This document shows, piece after piece, positions 1 to 6,448 of a DNA stretch of 64,000 bases. Under the pieces are notes generated by a model that saw only the letters and a list, made by a program, of their open reading frames with translations, had not been told where the DNA came from and did no database searches. Origin of the DNA: Komagataeibacter xylinus NBRC 15237 (GTDB taxonomy: Bacteria > Pseudomonadota > Alphaproteobacteria > Acetobacterales > Acetobacteraceae); contig NZ_BCTP01000010.1 of the NCBI RefSeq assembly GCF_001571345.1, positions 35,097 through 99,096 of the forward strand. Direction: 5' to 3'. Both the position numbers and the translations under genes were made by a program. Every line of letters begins with the position of its first letter. Within the stretch, counting starts at the first letter, position 1.

Positions 1-461
1 ATGCGGCTTTCCAGCATTTCCATCAGGGCACTGTCAGGCCGCTCGCCGGGCATGCAGCACAGATCGGCCGTCTCGGCGCATACATCAAACAGGTTGCGCC
101 GGAACCACGCGCTGCGGATGGCAAGGGCATAATCGGCGGCGTTGGTAATGCCCACCATGCTGCCCAGCAGCGTGGCGAACACCTTGGCTGCCGTCATGTC
201 GATGGGCAGCAGCGGGTCATTTTCAAACCGGGGGCGCAGCGTAATCGGATCGGCCACGTTGCCCGCCCAGATCAGCGTGCGCATGGCGGCAAAGATCGCC
301 CCATGCAGCGGCACATAAAAATGCTCGGGCTGGAGGATTTCCTCCACGCGCCCGAACGCTTTGTTATTGGTCAGGATCGCGCCCAGTAGCGCCTGCTCGG
401 CCGGGACGTTGGTGGGGCGCTCGCGCATGGCCGAGCCGAACAGGGGAGCCGAGCCGTTCAT
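1..461 (-). CDS. dnaB: Replicative DNA helicase DnaB, N-terminal part (cut by window edge)
   Basis: Translating the minus strand from the ATG at 461 gives a DnaB N-terminal domain: a 'VPAEQALLGAIL' stretch near residue 20, then an 'EHFYVPLHGAIF' stretch typical of the domain that binds primase and holds the hexamer together. Only about 153 residues are present; the RecA-like ATPase domain would lie beyond position 1. The start overlaps the stop of the preceding small gene as ATGA, so translation is probably coupled. In a prophage this protein would load onto the phage origin and unwind DNA for replication. It ends the leftward early operon, so replication is probably controlled from the switch near 4.05 kb. 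A phage-type DnaB rather than the host copy is inferred from context. Confidence 0.8.
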   Translation of the reverse strand, partial: MNGSAPLFGSAMRERPTNVPAEQALLGAILTNNKAFGRVEEILQPEHFYVPLHGAIFAAMRTLIWAGNVADPITLRPRFENDPLLPIDMTAAKVFATLLGSMVGITNAADYALAIRSAWFRRNLFDVCAETADLCCMPGERPDSALMEMLESR

Positions 462-703
462 GGTTGTTCATCCGTCTTGGCCGGAACAGGGAAGAATGGC
501 TGGTACATGGTGACCGTGACCGGGCGATAGCCCAGTGCCAGCGGCACCGATGTGCCAAGCCCCTTGTGCCCATTCACCGCGTTGGCCAGCGTGCGCATGT
601 TCAGGCCGGTTTTATTGGCCAGTTTCTGCACGCCGCCAGCCTCGCGCACCCGCGCGTTCAGCACGACATACATTTCGGTCGTGGTCAGCATGGGGCCGCT
701 CAT
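458..703 (-). CDS. Small helix-turn-helix phage protein
   Basis: This 81-residue protein contains a Cro/YdaS-like helix-turn-helix around residues 20-45 ('GGVQKLANKTGLNMRTLANAVNG'-type spacing of helix, turn and recognition helix, described here only in part). It is joined by ATGA overlaps to the gene before it (stop at 700) and to dnaB after it, so all three are probably translated from one message. Similar small DNA-binding proteins often lie just before phage replication genes and may act as a replication accessory or regulator. The specific role cannot be read from the sequence. Confidence 0.6.
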   Translation of the reverse strand: MSGPMLTTTEMYVVLNARVREAGGVQKLANKTGLNMRTLANAVNGHKGLGTSVPLALGYRPVTVTMYQPFFPVPAKTDEQP

Positions 704-942
704 GACGAACGCCTCCCGCTACGGAAGGAATACGTCGCGCGCGCCCGGCCCAGATAGGTGCGGCCAGAGGACGTGATGGACACACTGACCTGATTGCTCA
801 CGCCCAGCACCTGCATGCGCGAGCGCACCGCGCGGGCCGAGACGCCCATCTTCCGCGCCATGGTGGAAACCGAAACACCCATGCCCGCCAGCTGGCGCAG
901 CATGGGGTCGAGCCTTTCCCAGTCAATCGATATGGCTGGCAT
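700..942 (-). CDS. Small GcrA-like helix-turn-helix protein
   Basis: About 80 residues starting 'MPAISIDWERLDPML'. Two ATG codons lie side by side (945 and 942); an AGGAG site six bases before the second favours 942. The pattern W-E-R, then a short helix and 'STMARKMGVSARAVRSRMQVLG', resembles the N-terminal DNA-binding helix-turn-helix of the GcrA family. The Arg-rich tail (last 25 residues) could contact DNA or RNA. It overlaps the next gene by ATGA. The GcrA likeness is from motif layout only; function inside the prophage is unknown, possibly transcriptional. Confidence 0.6.
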   Translation of the reverse strand: MPAISIDWERLDPMLRQLAGMGVSVSTMARKMGVSARAVRSRMQVLGVSNQVSVSITSSGRTYLGRARATYSFRSGRRSS

Positions 943-988
943 CATCTTCTCCTGGCACAGGCCGGGCGCAGGCAGCGCCCTCGGCCCA

Positions 989-1222
989 TCAGTGAAACAG
1001 GTTCCGGCGCAGCCGAATCTTGAGGCGCGCAATGCGCTCAAGCCGTTCGGTCCTGCGCTCGAGAATGGCGGACTCCCGCAAGGCCCAGGCATCGAGCGTG
1101 CCAACGAGCAGGCGGAAAAACTTCAACACGATCCACGCGCGCCCACGGCGCATGACCAGCACCAGGCACACGGGCACGCCGAAAACGGATGCGCTGATCC
1201 AGATGTAAAAGGTGTGCGTCAC
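989..1222 (-). CDS. Small single-pass membrane protein of unknown function
   Basis: A 77-residue protein with one hydrophobic segment near the N-terminus (about residues 5-23, 'FYIWISASVFGVPVCLVLVM') followed by a strongly basic tail with a heptad-like run of Arg, Glu and Leu. Its start overlaps the stop of the upstream gene as ATGA (1219-1222), which supports real translation. There are 46 bases between its stop and the next start. No family recognised. The layout, one membrane segment and a charged helical tail, would fit an anchor or spanin-like accessory, but that is only a guess. Confidence 0.5.
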   Translation of the reverse strand: MTHTFYIWISASVFGVPVCLVLVMRRGRAWIVLKFFRLLVGTLDAWALRESAILERRTERLERIARLKIRLRRNLFH

Positions 1223-1803
1223 AGCAGGTCCCGCAATGCGGCCTGCCGCTGCCGGATGTTTTCAAGCCGCTGGCGGATCAGGGCATCTTCATGCCGCAGG
1301 CGGCTTTCCTCCTGCGCCAGGCGGGCTGCACCCAGCGCGCGCACGGCCTGCCATTCGGCCAGCGTGACCGCACGCACCTCATGGTGCCAGCATGCCCGCA
1401 CGCGGCGCACGGTAAAGCCAAGCGCACGCGCCACCTCGGCAAAGGCACCAGCCAGCCCGAGCCGGTCGCGGCGCGCGCTGACCTCGGCACTGACAAGATT
1501 CTGGAACTCATCGCGCAGCGCATCGGCGCACATCTTAGATCTGGCCTCCCGATCCGGACTGGATGCACCCGCGCGCGCGGGTGAAATGGGCAAAACGTCC
1601 GAGCGCTCGGACAAATCGGCCAAAATACCCGCGCGCTCGGACAAAAACGGCAAAATACCCGACACCTCGGACGCCCTCCCTGACATCTTCATGGATGTCA
1701 GAGGGGCGTTTCCCTCGGGTAACGAGCAGGGCAGGGAAGGGCAGGCCGCCAGCGCGCTGGACACGCATGGAAAGCTGGCGGCCTGCCCACCCTGAATGGA
1801 CAT
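1219..1803 (-). CDS. Phage protein with N-terminal 10-residue repeats and helical C-terminus
   Basis: A 194-residue reading frame. Residues about 45-80 consist of imperfect 10-residue repeats (for example 'RAGILADLSE' next to 'VSGILPFLSE'), matching a 30-base period in the DNA at about 1601-1670. The second half is Arg- and Glu-rich and probably helical, with a region 'FAEVARALGFTVRRVRACWH' that looks like a helix-turn-helix. The C-terminus overlaps the following membrane-protein gene by ATGA. The true start is unsure: no ribosome binding site is obvious before 1803, and methionines nearer the repeats are possible. Function unknown. Confidence 0.55.
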   Translation of the reverse strand: MSIQGGQAASFPCVSSALAACPSLPCSLPEGNAPLTSMKMSGRASEVSGILPFLSERAGILADLSERSDVLPISPARAGASSPDREARSKMCADALRDEFQNLVSAEVSARRDRLGLAGAFAEVARALGFTVRRVRACWHHEVRAVTLAEWQAVRALGAARLAQEESRLRHEDALIRQRLENIRQRQAALRDLL

Positions 1804-1818
1804 GACAAAGCACAGGCA

Positions 1819-2163
1819 TCACTCAGCCACCCTGCGGCACGGCGCGCAGCGGAACAGGAAGCGGCTTTCGGCCACAAACGGCGCCCGGCAGCGAGAGCAG
1901 GAGCGTTTGATGCGCTCCTTCTTCACCTTCGGCGCATATTCGGTGCCAAGGGCCTCGGTGATCAGGTTCGAGGCCACATGGTTCGGCCCGCGCCCCTTGC
2001 GCCCGCATTGACGCAGATGCGTGAGGCCAAGGAACCCCACGCGGAAATTGACCGCCGAATAGGTCAGCCCCAGCCTGCGCGCGATCTCGGCATAGGGCAG
2101 GCCGTCGGCCAGCAGCGGCACCAGTTCGGCCCGCGCCGCATCCCAATCAACCTTCGCGGCCAT
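1819..2163 (-). CDS. Helix-turn-helix protein with C-terminal zinc ribbon
   Basis: A 114-residue protein. The N-terminal half ('DGLPYAEIARRLGLTYSAV') is a helix-turn-helix of the GcrA/sigma-region-4 style. The C-terminal half has a CxxC...CxxC pair ('CSRC' about residue 91 and 'CAPC' about residue 107), expected to bind zinc. It starts 2 bases from an 8-bp perfect inverted repeat (2165-2186), which may be an operator covering its translation or transcription start. It heads the leftward sub-operon that runs through the next small genes to dnaB. A regulator is the most likely role. Confidence 0.65.
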   Translation of the reverse strand: MAAKVDWDAARAELVPLLADGLPYAEIARRLGLTYSAVNFRVGFLGLTHLRQCGRKGRGPNHVASNLITEALGTEYAPKVKKERIKRSCSRCRAPFVAESRFLFRCAPCRRVAE

Positions 2164-2164
2164 C

Positions 2165-2186
2165 AGGTATTCACCGATGAATACCT
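2165..2186. promoter_or_regulatory. Perfect inverted repeat, candidate operator
   Basis: AGGTATTC, six bases, then GAATACCT: an 8-bp perfect inverted repeat lying directly before the start codon of the HTH/zinc-ribbon gene (2163). A second small hairpin, CTGCCG-TTAC-CGGCAG, follows at 2185-2200. Position and symmetry fit a protein-binding operator, perhaps for autoregulation. A structured leader in the RNA is the alternative. Confidence 0.4.
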
Positions 2187-2295
2187 GCCGTTACCGGCAG
2201 ACTGGAAATATCCGCCCTTACGGGTCAGCCTATTGTCAGGCCGACCCGCGCGGACCACCATGGAGTCACCACAACCAATCATGGAGGATTCGAGA

Positions 2296-2550
2296 ATGAC
2301 TTCCGATGCGAAAACAGCCGCAACGCCGGATGCAACGGCACTGGCCGGAACGCTGGTCGGATTGGAACTCGCCATTACAAGTCTCATCGACTTTTACGCG
2401 AAGAATGGCGGCCCCTCGCATGCAGCAGTAGCGCAGCACCTGCAGTCAACAGCAGACAAACTGCCCAAACATGCATTGCCCGGAAGCGCACGCGTTCTGG
2501 AACGGATTGCCGATGGCGTGATGCACAATCACCCGAAATCATCTGCATGA
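2296..2550 (+). CDS. Small hypothetical phage protein
   Basis: An 84-residue protein starting at the ATG that follows a clear GGAGG site (eight bases before). It is Ala- and His-containing and mostly helical in composition, with no recognised motif. The last two thirds overlap, antisense, the tail of the leftward frame 2384-2980. This one has the better ribosome binding site and a natural protein-like composition, so it is the more likely coding sequence in the overlap. Function unknown. Confidence 0.5.
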   Translation: MTSDAKTAATPDATALAGTLVGLELAITSLIDFYAKNGGPSHAAVAQHLQSTADKLPKHALPGSARVLERIADGVMHNHPKSSA

Positions 2551-2980
2551 TTTCGTCCTGTATTCGATTGATATAATCGGCAGAAACAGGGGAACCGTCG
2601 GTTGCCTCTCCCTGATTACCGGGAAACACGACGGTTGCCGTTTCGATCTGGCGCCGCACTGCATCCCGATTTGACGAAAAGGGATCTTCATGGCTGCCAC
2701 CATCTCGCGCAGGCATCATCCTCAGTTTGACCAGCGGCTCATCCTGGGCGGCAATCCAGCACACATCCGGCCGACTTTCCGTCGCCCGATAGATCGGCAA
2801 ACCGTCAACCAGTTCCACGAATTCAAACCGTATGCGGCGCGGGCGGTCGAGTGCGATGTCAGCCCAGAACGCCCGCAACCGCGTGCCCTCGGTCGGGCAG
2901 CGCAGATTGAGGGCGTTGCCCCCGGTAGCCGCCTCGGCAAACCAGACAGCCTGCACATCAATGACGCGGATCGCGCTCAT
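2384..2980 (-). CDS. Hypothetical phage protein with antisense-overlapping tail
   Basis: A 198-residue frame. The first ~130 residues look like a genuine folded protein (many aromatic residues and mixed strands). The last ~55 residues are Arg-rich with a hydrophobic stretch and are read antisense to the 2296-2550 gene, so they may be an artefact of a lost stop codon. The start has GAGGTGCGGC just before ATG; nearly the same leader precedes the gene at 3815, which supports real translation. No family recognised. Confidence 0.45.
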   Translation of the reverse strand: MSAIRVIDVQAVWFAEAATGGNALNLRCPTEGTRLRAFWADIALDRPRRIRFEFVELVDGLPIYRATESRPDVCWIAAQDEPLVKLRMMPARDGGSHEDPFSSNRDAVRRQIETATVVFPGNQGEATDGSPVSADYINRIQDEIMQMISGDCASRHRQSVPERVRFRAMHVWAVCLLLTAGAALLLHARGRHSSRKSR

Positions 2981-3028
2981 GCCGCACCTCGGGTATAAGT
3001 GGTTTTGTTACAGTTAAAAGGAAAGAAC

Positions 3029-3550
3029 ATGCCCCAAAGCAATGAAACGGAAACGATAAAGAATGCCCTAAGCTGCTCCATTAAGAGGATGCACAGGAAG
3101 AAAGACGGCGACTTGAAAGTAACCGTCCAAATACCGCCGGAAGTGTTTACAAAAATTCCGGCACCTAATAGATTGCCATATCTTTCCTGCATATCCATGA
3201 AAGCTAATCTTGTGCTTTCAGCAGCTAAGTCAGAGCCAGAAAACCGCCACGCCTTCACAGTAAATAACGCTTTTACTACCATTAAAAGCATATGCTGGCG
3301 TAATGCTGTCCGTCGGATTGCCCGCATGCGCCGGAACGCAGACGGAAACCTTGAACTGAAAATCAAGCTGGCCGCAGACCGAGATGCTCCCAGCACGTAT
3401 TCAGACGTTTGCCTGAACATCGAAGCGAAAGGCGACATCCTGACAGTGGGCATAAAGGAAGGCGACATGATTGATAGAATCCTGGCAGAGGTAGATGCAG
3501 CCTGCGACACGGCAATACGCTTTCTCAGTCAGGTGTACGGGGGTCGATAA
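3029..3550 (+). CDS. AT-rich cargo protein of unknown function
   Basis: A 173-residue protein beginning 'MPQSNETETIKN', chosen because AAAGGAAAGAAC precedes this ATG. Lys- and Asn-rich codon use and low GC differ sharply from the flanking prophage genes. It lies on the opposite strand to the leftward early operon and interrupts it, as moron genes do. The sequence has alternating strands with 'MKANLVLSA' and 'LTVGIKEGDMID' and no membrane segment or catalytic motif I recognise. Its end overlaps the convergent gene 3525-3815 by 26 bases. A lysogeny-expressed cargo gene is inferred from position and composition only. Confidence 0.55.
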   Translation: MPQSNETETIKNALSCSIKRMHRKKDGDLKVTVQIPPEVFTKIPAPNRLPYLSCISMKANLVLSAAKSEPENRHAFTVNNAFTTIKSICWRNAVRRIARMRRNADGNLELKIKLAADRDAPSTYSDVCLNIEAKGDILTVGIKEGDMIDRILAEVDAACDTAIRFLSQVYGGR

Positions 3551-3815
3551 TCAGCAGATCGGAAAACTGGCTCAGCATTCCAGCGCGCGGATCGACCCGA
3601 GCGTAAACAGGACCGCCCCTCGTGATGACGAGCACTGTCTCCGGACACTCCAGATCACAGCGCAGCGCCTCGATCTCACGCAGTTTCTCATTGAGAAGGT
3701 CCACCTTTGCCTGGGCCAGACCTTTCTCGGCCTTGGCAATTTCAGCTTTCGCAGCGTCTACCCGGTCCAGCGCGCACTGGACCGGGCTTTCGAGAGAAGG
3801 GGATTTATCAGTCAC
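3525..3815 (-). CDS. Small coiled-coil phage protein
   Basis: A 96-residue protein starting at a GTG (3815) that overlaps the stop of the upstream HTH gene (GTGA), with GAGGTGCGGC before it. Residues about 18-52 form a clear heptad-type helix ('AAKAEIAKAEKGLAQAKVDL'), predicting a short coiled coil, followed by a compact C-terminal segment rich in strands. It is probably translated together with the Cro-like regulator. Function not recognised. Confidence 0.55.
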   Translation of the reverse strand: MTDKSPSLESPVQCALDRVDAAKAEIAKAEKGLAQAKVDLLNEKLREIEALRCDLECPETVLVITRGGPVYARVDPRAGMLSQFSDLLIIDPRTPD

Positions 3816-4036
3816 GCCGCACCTCGCTCTTGTGTTGTTTCGGGGCCAAAAACATCGGGACGGAGATCATGAAGAGTAAGGCCGGTAATACGTGCAACCT
3901 GGCCTAATCGTCCTACGGCAATCTTTCTTTTCCCGGAGCGCCATAACCGGACAGTTTCCGTGGATACCCCTGCCTCTTCAGCTATCTGCCGAGAGGTTAG
4001 GACTTTCCGTTTCAGCAGTTCGTCTAGGGCTCTCAT
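3812..4036 (-). CDS. Cro-like helix-turn-helix regulator
   Basis: About 74 residues with a helix-turn-helix at residues 13-35 ('SRQIAEEAGVSTETVRLWRSG'-type, partly quoted), as in Cro and YdaS-type phage regulators. The ATG at 4036 is preceded by AAGG; an upstream in-frame TTG at 4054 is possible but lies inside the palindrome. It is divergent from the HTH gene starting near 4140, with the perfect palindrome 4041-4069 immediately before the start. This layout is that of a lysis/lysogeny switch: this gene heads the leftward early operon, and its product probably binds the palindrome. The Cro versus CI assignment is inference from operon direction. Confidence 0.7.
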   Translation of the reverse strand: MRALDELLKRKVLTSRQIAEEAGVSTETVRLWRSGKRKIAVGRLGQVARITGLTLHDLRPDVFGPETTQERGAA

Positions 4037-4040
4037 ATCA

Positions 4041-4069
4041 GCCTTATCCAACAAAACGTTGGATAAGGC
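4041..4069. promoter_or_regulatory. Perfect 12-bp palindrome between divergent regulators, switch operator
   Basis: GCCTTATCCAAC, five bases (AAAAC), GTTGGATAAGGC. The palindrome lies between the Cro-like start (4036) and the CI-like start (4101/4140), exactly where a phage immunity operator would be. The half-site ATCCAAC recurs in the inverted repeat at 4820-4861, so one repressor may bind both places. Confidence 0.65.
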
Positions 4070-4139
4070 AAGTGCATCTTGTCACGTGAAATGAAAGCGC
4101 ATGTTTGCCAGACTCTTACACATGAAACGCTCAAGGCAC

Positions 4140-4394
4140 ATGACAGCATCAGAGACGCGGTCAGCCTTTGCTGTCCGTCTCCGCATGCTCCGAGAAGCTT
4201 ATGGTCGTGAGATCGGTATCCCCGGCCTTACGCAGCGAGAATTTGCAGAAATGCTTGGGTTAGAAACAGAGCGATATTCCACTTATGAACGGGGAACACG
4301 CGAGCCGCCCCTAAGCGTTTTGGCATCAATCAGAGCGCTAACCAGCGTTAATTTAAATGGCTTAATTGCTGGCGATATCGATAAAGCCGCATAG
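4140..4394 (+). CDS. CI-like XRE-family helix-turn-helix repressor
   Basis: An 84-residue protein from the ATG at 4140 (AAGG just before it); in-frame ATGs at 4101 and 4122 would add up to 13 residues. It has a standard XRE fold: 'RLRMLREAYG' helix 1, 'LTQREFAEMLGLETERYSTYERG' as the helix-turn-helix and recognition helix, then a 'SVLASIRALT' helix. It lacks the C-terminal peptidase/dimerisation domain of lambda CI, so it is of the short type. It is divergent from the Cro-like gene and followed after 10 bases by the AT-rich gene 4405-4761, which is probably cotranscribed. Repressor function is inferred from the domain and switch layout. Confidence 0.7.
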   Translation: MTASETRSAFAVRLRMLREAYGREIGIPGLTQREFAEMLGLETERYSTYERGTREPPLSVLASIRALTSVNLNGLIAGDIDKAA

Positions 4395-4404
4395 GGTAAT
4401 TAAA

Positions 4405-4761
4405 ATGTATATCGAAGATGCTGGCATTGTTTGGAATGCCGATACAAAAGAATTTTTAGTTGGCGAGTGGGATCAAATAAAAGAAAAAACTGAAGAATAT
4501 CCAAAAAGTTTTTCTTTTAATAGATATAATGGTCAAAATTCTAATTTTAAAAATACAATTTTTATGTATTCAATTATAGAGATGCTCATTATTGATGTCG
4601 GCATTGATGGAAAGTCCCTAAATCGAGCACTTATGCAAATTGATGAATATCAAATTACAGCCCAGGCAACCCTTACGAACATAGATACACACGATCTACA
4701 AGACCGATTTCTGCCCACAAAAGAAGATAGCATCGATAGCTTACTCAGCATGATTCCCTAA
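4405..4761 (+). CDS. Very AT-rich protein of unknown function, downstream of repressor
   Basis: A 118-residue acidic protein starting at ATG 4405. It is Ile-, Asn- and Lys-rich with a base composition far below that of any neighbour, so recent acquisition is likely. The mid-section 'FMYSIIEMLIIDVGIDG' is a hydrophobic amphipathic helix. It follows the repressor gene by 10 bases and so would be expressed during lysogeny. No known family recognised. A lysogenic conversion, immunity or exclusion role is possible but unsupported by any motif. Confidence 0.55.
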   Translation: MYIEDAGIVWNADTKEFLVGEWDQIKEKTEEYPKSFSFNRYNGQNSNFKNTIFMYSIIEMLIIDVGIDGKSLNRALMQIDEYQITAQATLTNIDTHDLQDRFLPTKEDSIDSLLSMIP

Positions 4762-4819
4762 TTTGTAAGCGCCCCTTTCTTTCTCCCGGAAGGGGAGAGT
4801 CGAACAAAAAGCAGACACT

Positions 4820-4861
4820 ATCCAACATTTTGTTGTTTACATGAAAAACAAAATGTTGGAT
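4820..4861. promoter_or_regulatory. 15-bp perfect inverted repeat overlapping a candidate promoter
   Basis: ATCCAACATTTTGTT, twelve bases, AACAAAATGTTGGAT. Within it, TTTACA (4836-4841) and ATTAAT (4860-4865) are spaced 18 bases, a plausible promoter for the membrane-protein gene at 5000. The outer ATCCAAC half-sites match those of the switch palindrome at 4041-4069. No T-run follows, so a terminator is less likely than an operator. The gap 4762-4999 otherwise holds only a weak CCCCTT/AAGGGG hairpin (about 4772-4795). Confidence 0.5.
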
Positions 4862-4999
4862 TAATCTCTCATCATACCACGTGATGGAGGTTTTTCATGC
4901 TCACCAAGCTCTATGAGGTTCCGCGCGTAACGCACCGCGATCCATCGATGCCTGGCCTCCCGATCACTGCTATGATTGCATCCAGACAGGGAGGGTCGC

Positions 5000-5608
5000 A
5001 TGTCCGAGAAAGTAGGTCAGTCTGGCACATTCGAAATCAGACTGTGCTCAAAGGAAGATGCGACGGAACCGAATTGGGGCGCTACTGGACACGATTTTCG
5101 TCTTTGGCGCGCGAAAGAAGCGCTTGCACAAGTGGAAAAGCGCCTGTCATCACAGACCACTACATTATCGGCTTACGAAACACGAACATCGTCGTTACTG
5201 GGCTGGTTGAGTGCCGAGGCATTAGCTACGGTCGGCGCAGTTATTTCTCGAACGGGCGGCCTAGATGCATCGCATTGGGAAACCACCAAGATATGGATGC
5301 TAGGTTCTGTCGGCTTTATATTACCAATGGTAATATCAGCCATTTACCTATCTCGTGTTTTCAAGAAAAAAGTGTGGACCGTTGTAGGCGCGGATGCCGA
5401 GTGGCTTATGCAGGACTGGGACAATCCCAGCGAAGTAGAATGTATCGAGAGTATTGTTTCGGTCTATCTCGATGGTGTTCAAGAAAACGAAACCGTTCTG
5501 GATTACTCAATGAAAAAATTACAAAGAGGACGGGCATGGTTTTTGCTCACACCCGTCCTCGGAGCGATCTGGTCTGCTATCGTTATTTCTTGGACGTTGC
5601 ACCGCTAG
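5000..5608 (+). CDS. Two-helix inner-membrane protein of unknown function
   Basis: A 202-residue protein from the ATG at 5000, preceded by GGGAGGG. Residues ~35-62 form a possible coiled coil ('AKEALAQVEKRLSSQ'). Hydrophobic segments follow near residues 70-85 and, more clearly, 100-118 ('WMLGSVGFILPMVISAIYL'), and a last one lies at the C-terminus ('FLLTPVLGAIWSAIVISW'). The gene is AT-rich relative to neighbours and stands alone behind its own promoter/operator-like palindrome. A cytosolic helix plus paired membrane segments resembles exclusion or effector-type membrane proteins of prophages, but no family is recognised. It overlaps the convergent small frame 5583-5717 by 26 bases. Confidence 0.65.
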   Translation: MSEKVGQSGTFEIRLCSKEDATEPNWGATGHDFRLWRAKEALAQVEKRLSSQTTTLSAYETRTSSLLGWLSAEALATVGAVISRTGGLDASHWETTKIWMLGSVGFILPMVISAIYLSRVFKKKVWTVVGADAEWLMQDWDNPSEVECIESIVSVYLDGVQENETVLDYSMKKLQRGRAWFLLTPVLGAIWSAIVISWTLHR

Positions 5609-5717
5609 AGACTGGTTTAGGGGGGACGGGCTTCGGCGCTGAATCTCCTACCATGCCACCACGATTGGTTGTGGGACGCCTTGGAGCTGCGGACGGGGCC
5701 ATAGGTGGTTTTACCAT
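5583..5717 (-). CDS. Short Pro-rich hypothetical protein
   Basis: A 44-residue frame on the minus strand. GAGGAAACTT precedes the ATG at 5717. The product is Pro/Ser-rich with basic ends and no fold is expected. It converges on, and overlaps by 26 bases, the membrane-protein gene. Reality rests only on the good ribosome binding site. Confidence 0.3.
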   Translation of the reverse strand: MVKPPMAPSAAPRRPTTNRGGMVGDSAPKPVPPKPVSSGATSKK

Positions 5718-5879
5718 AAGTTTCCTCATCGAGTCTGTACAACCCCGATGATGGAGAGTGCGGGGATGGCTGACAACAGCCGTTCCCGCATTTGAAACCA
5801 GACATTCCAATTTTCAAGCTGTTCGCGCTCCCCCGCATCGCCGGGCCTGTTGACCCGCGTCCAGTAATGGAGAATTTCC

Positions 5880-6164
5880 ATGTCCAAAATCACGATCATT
5901 CCCATCAGGAGAGGCCCGCTAGCAGGCACCCCTGATGCCCTGCAGGACATAATCGTCCGCCGCCAGATGGCCGAAAGCGCCGTGTTGAATGCCCTGCCGC
6001 GCCAGGGCGCGGGCATTGCCCTGCTCATGTCCGAACGCCGCGCCCTGCGTGCCGCTACAGCCGAACTTAACCGGCAGATGGATGCCGAGGAAGCGGAACT
6101 CAACCGCATTGCCCGCCGCCATGTGTCCCACCACCTCACCAGCACCGGGCGAGGTGTGGCATGA
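5880..6164 (+). CDS. Small helical phage protein
   Basis: 94 residues with GGAGAATTTCC before the ATG. The second half is a long charged helix ('ATAELNRQMDAEEAELNR'), probably coiled coil. It opens a run of seven or eight genes that overlap or nearly touch through to the integrase, so one message is likely. No family recognised. Confidence 0.6.
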   Translation: MSKITIIPIRRGPLAGTPDALQDIIVRRQMAESAVLNALPRQGAGIALLMSERRALRAATAELNRQMDAEEAELNRIARRHVSHHLTSTGRGVA

Positions 6165-6448
6165 CGCAGGACTTCACGCCCATCCCGCCCAGCCATCTTG
6201 TCGGCCTGTTGGCCAGCAGGGATCAGGATGCGGCCATCAACATGCACCAGCAGTTCCGCACCAACTTCATGGCGGCCGAGACCTACCGCCAGCAGGGCAG
6301 CCTGACCGCAGCCCGCTTCGCCGCCCGCATTGCCGATGCGCGACTGGAAGACCTTGAGCGCATCGTGATGACCCCGTTCATGGCCGAAGGCCCCGAGATC
6401 GAGGCCGACCTGTACCGCAAGGCGCAGGCGGGGAGGGTGCAGTCGTGA
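6161..6448 (+). CDS. Small hypothetical phage protein
   Basis: 95 residues, coupled to the preceding gene by ATGA. Predicted largely helical, with Arg/Ala-rich 'LTAARFAARIADARLEDL' in the middle. It overlaps the next small gene by GTGA. Function unknown. Confidence 0.6.
   Translation: MTQDFTPIPPSHLVGLLASRDQDAAINMHQQFRTNFMAAETYRQQGSLTAARFAARIADARLEDLERIVMTPFMAEGPEIEADLYRKAQAGRVQS

Noticed and set aside
1601..1670. Short repeats considered as a CRISPR array
   Set aside because: The 30-base units are imperfect and contiguous with no unique spacers, and they stay in frame inside a coding sequence.
2977..3510. 177-codon leftward frame opposite the AT-rich gene 3029-3550
   Set aside because: The opposite strand has a better ribosome site and more natural composition; this frame reads as an antisense shadow.
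4897..5751. 284-codon rightward frame overlapping the membrane-protein gene
   Set aside because: Composition is Arg/Ser/Gly scrambled, and the alternative frame 5000-5608 has the ribosome site and coherent membrane segments.
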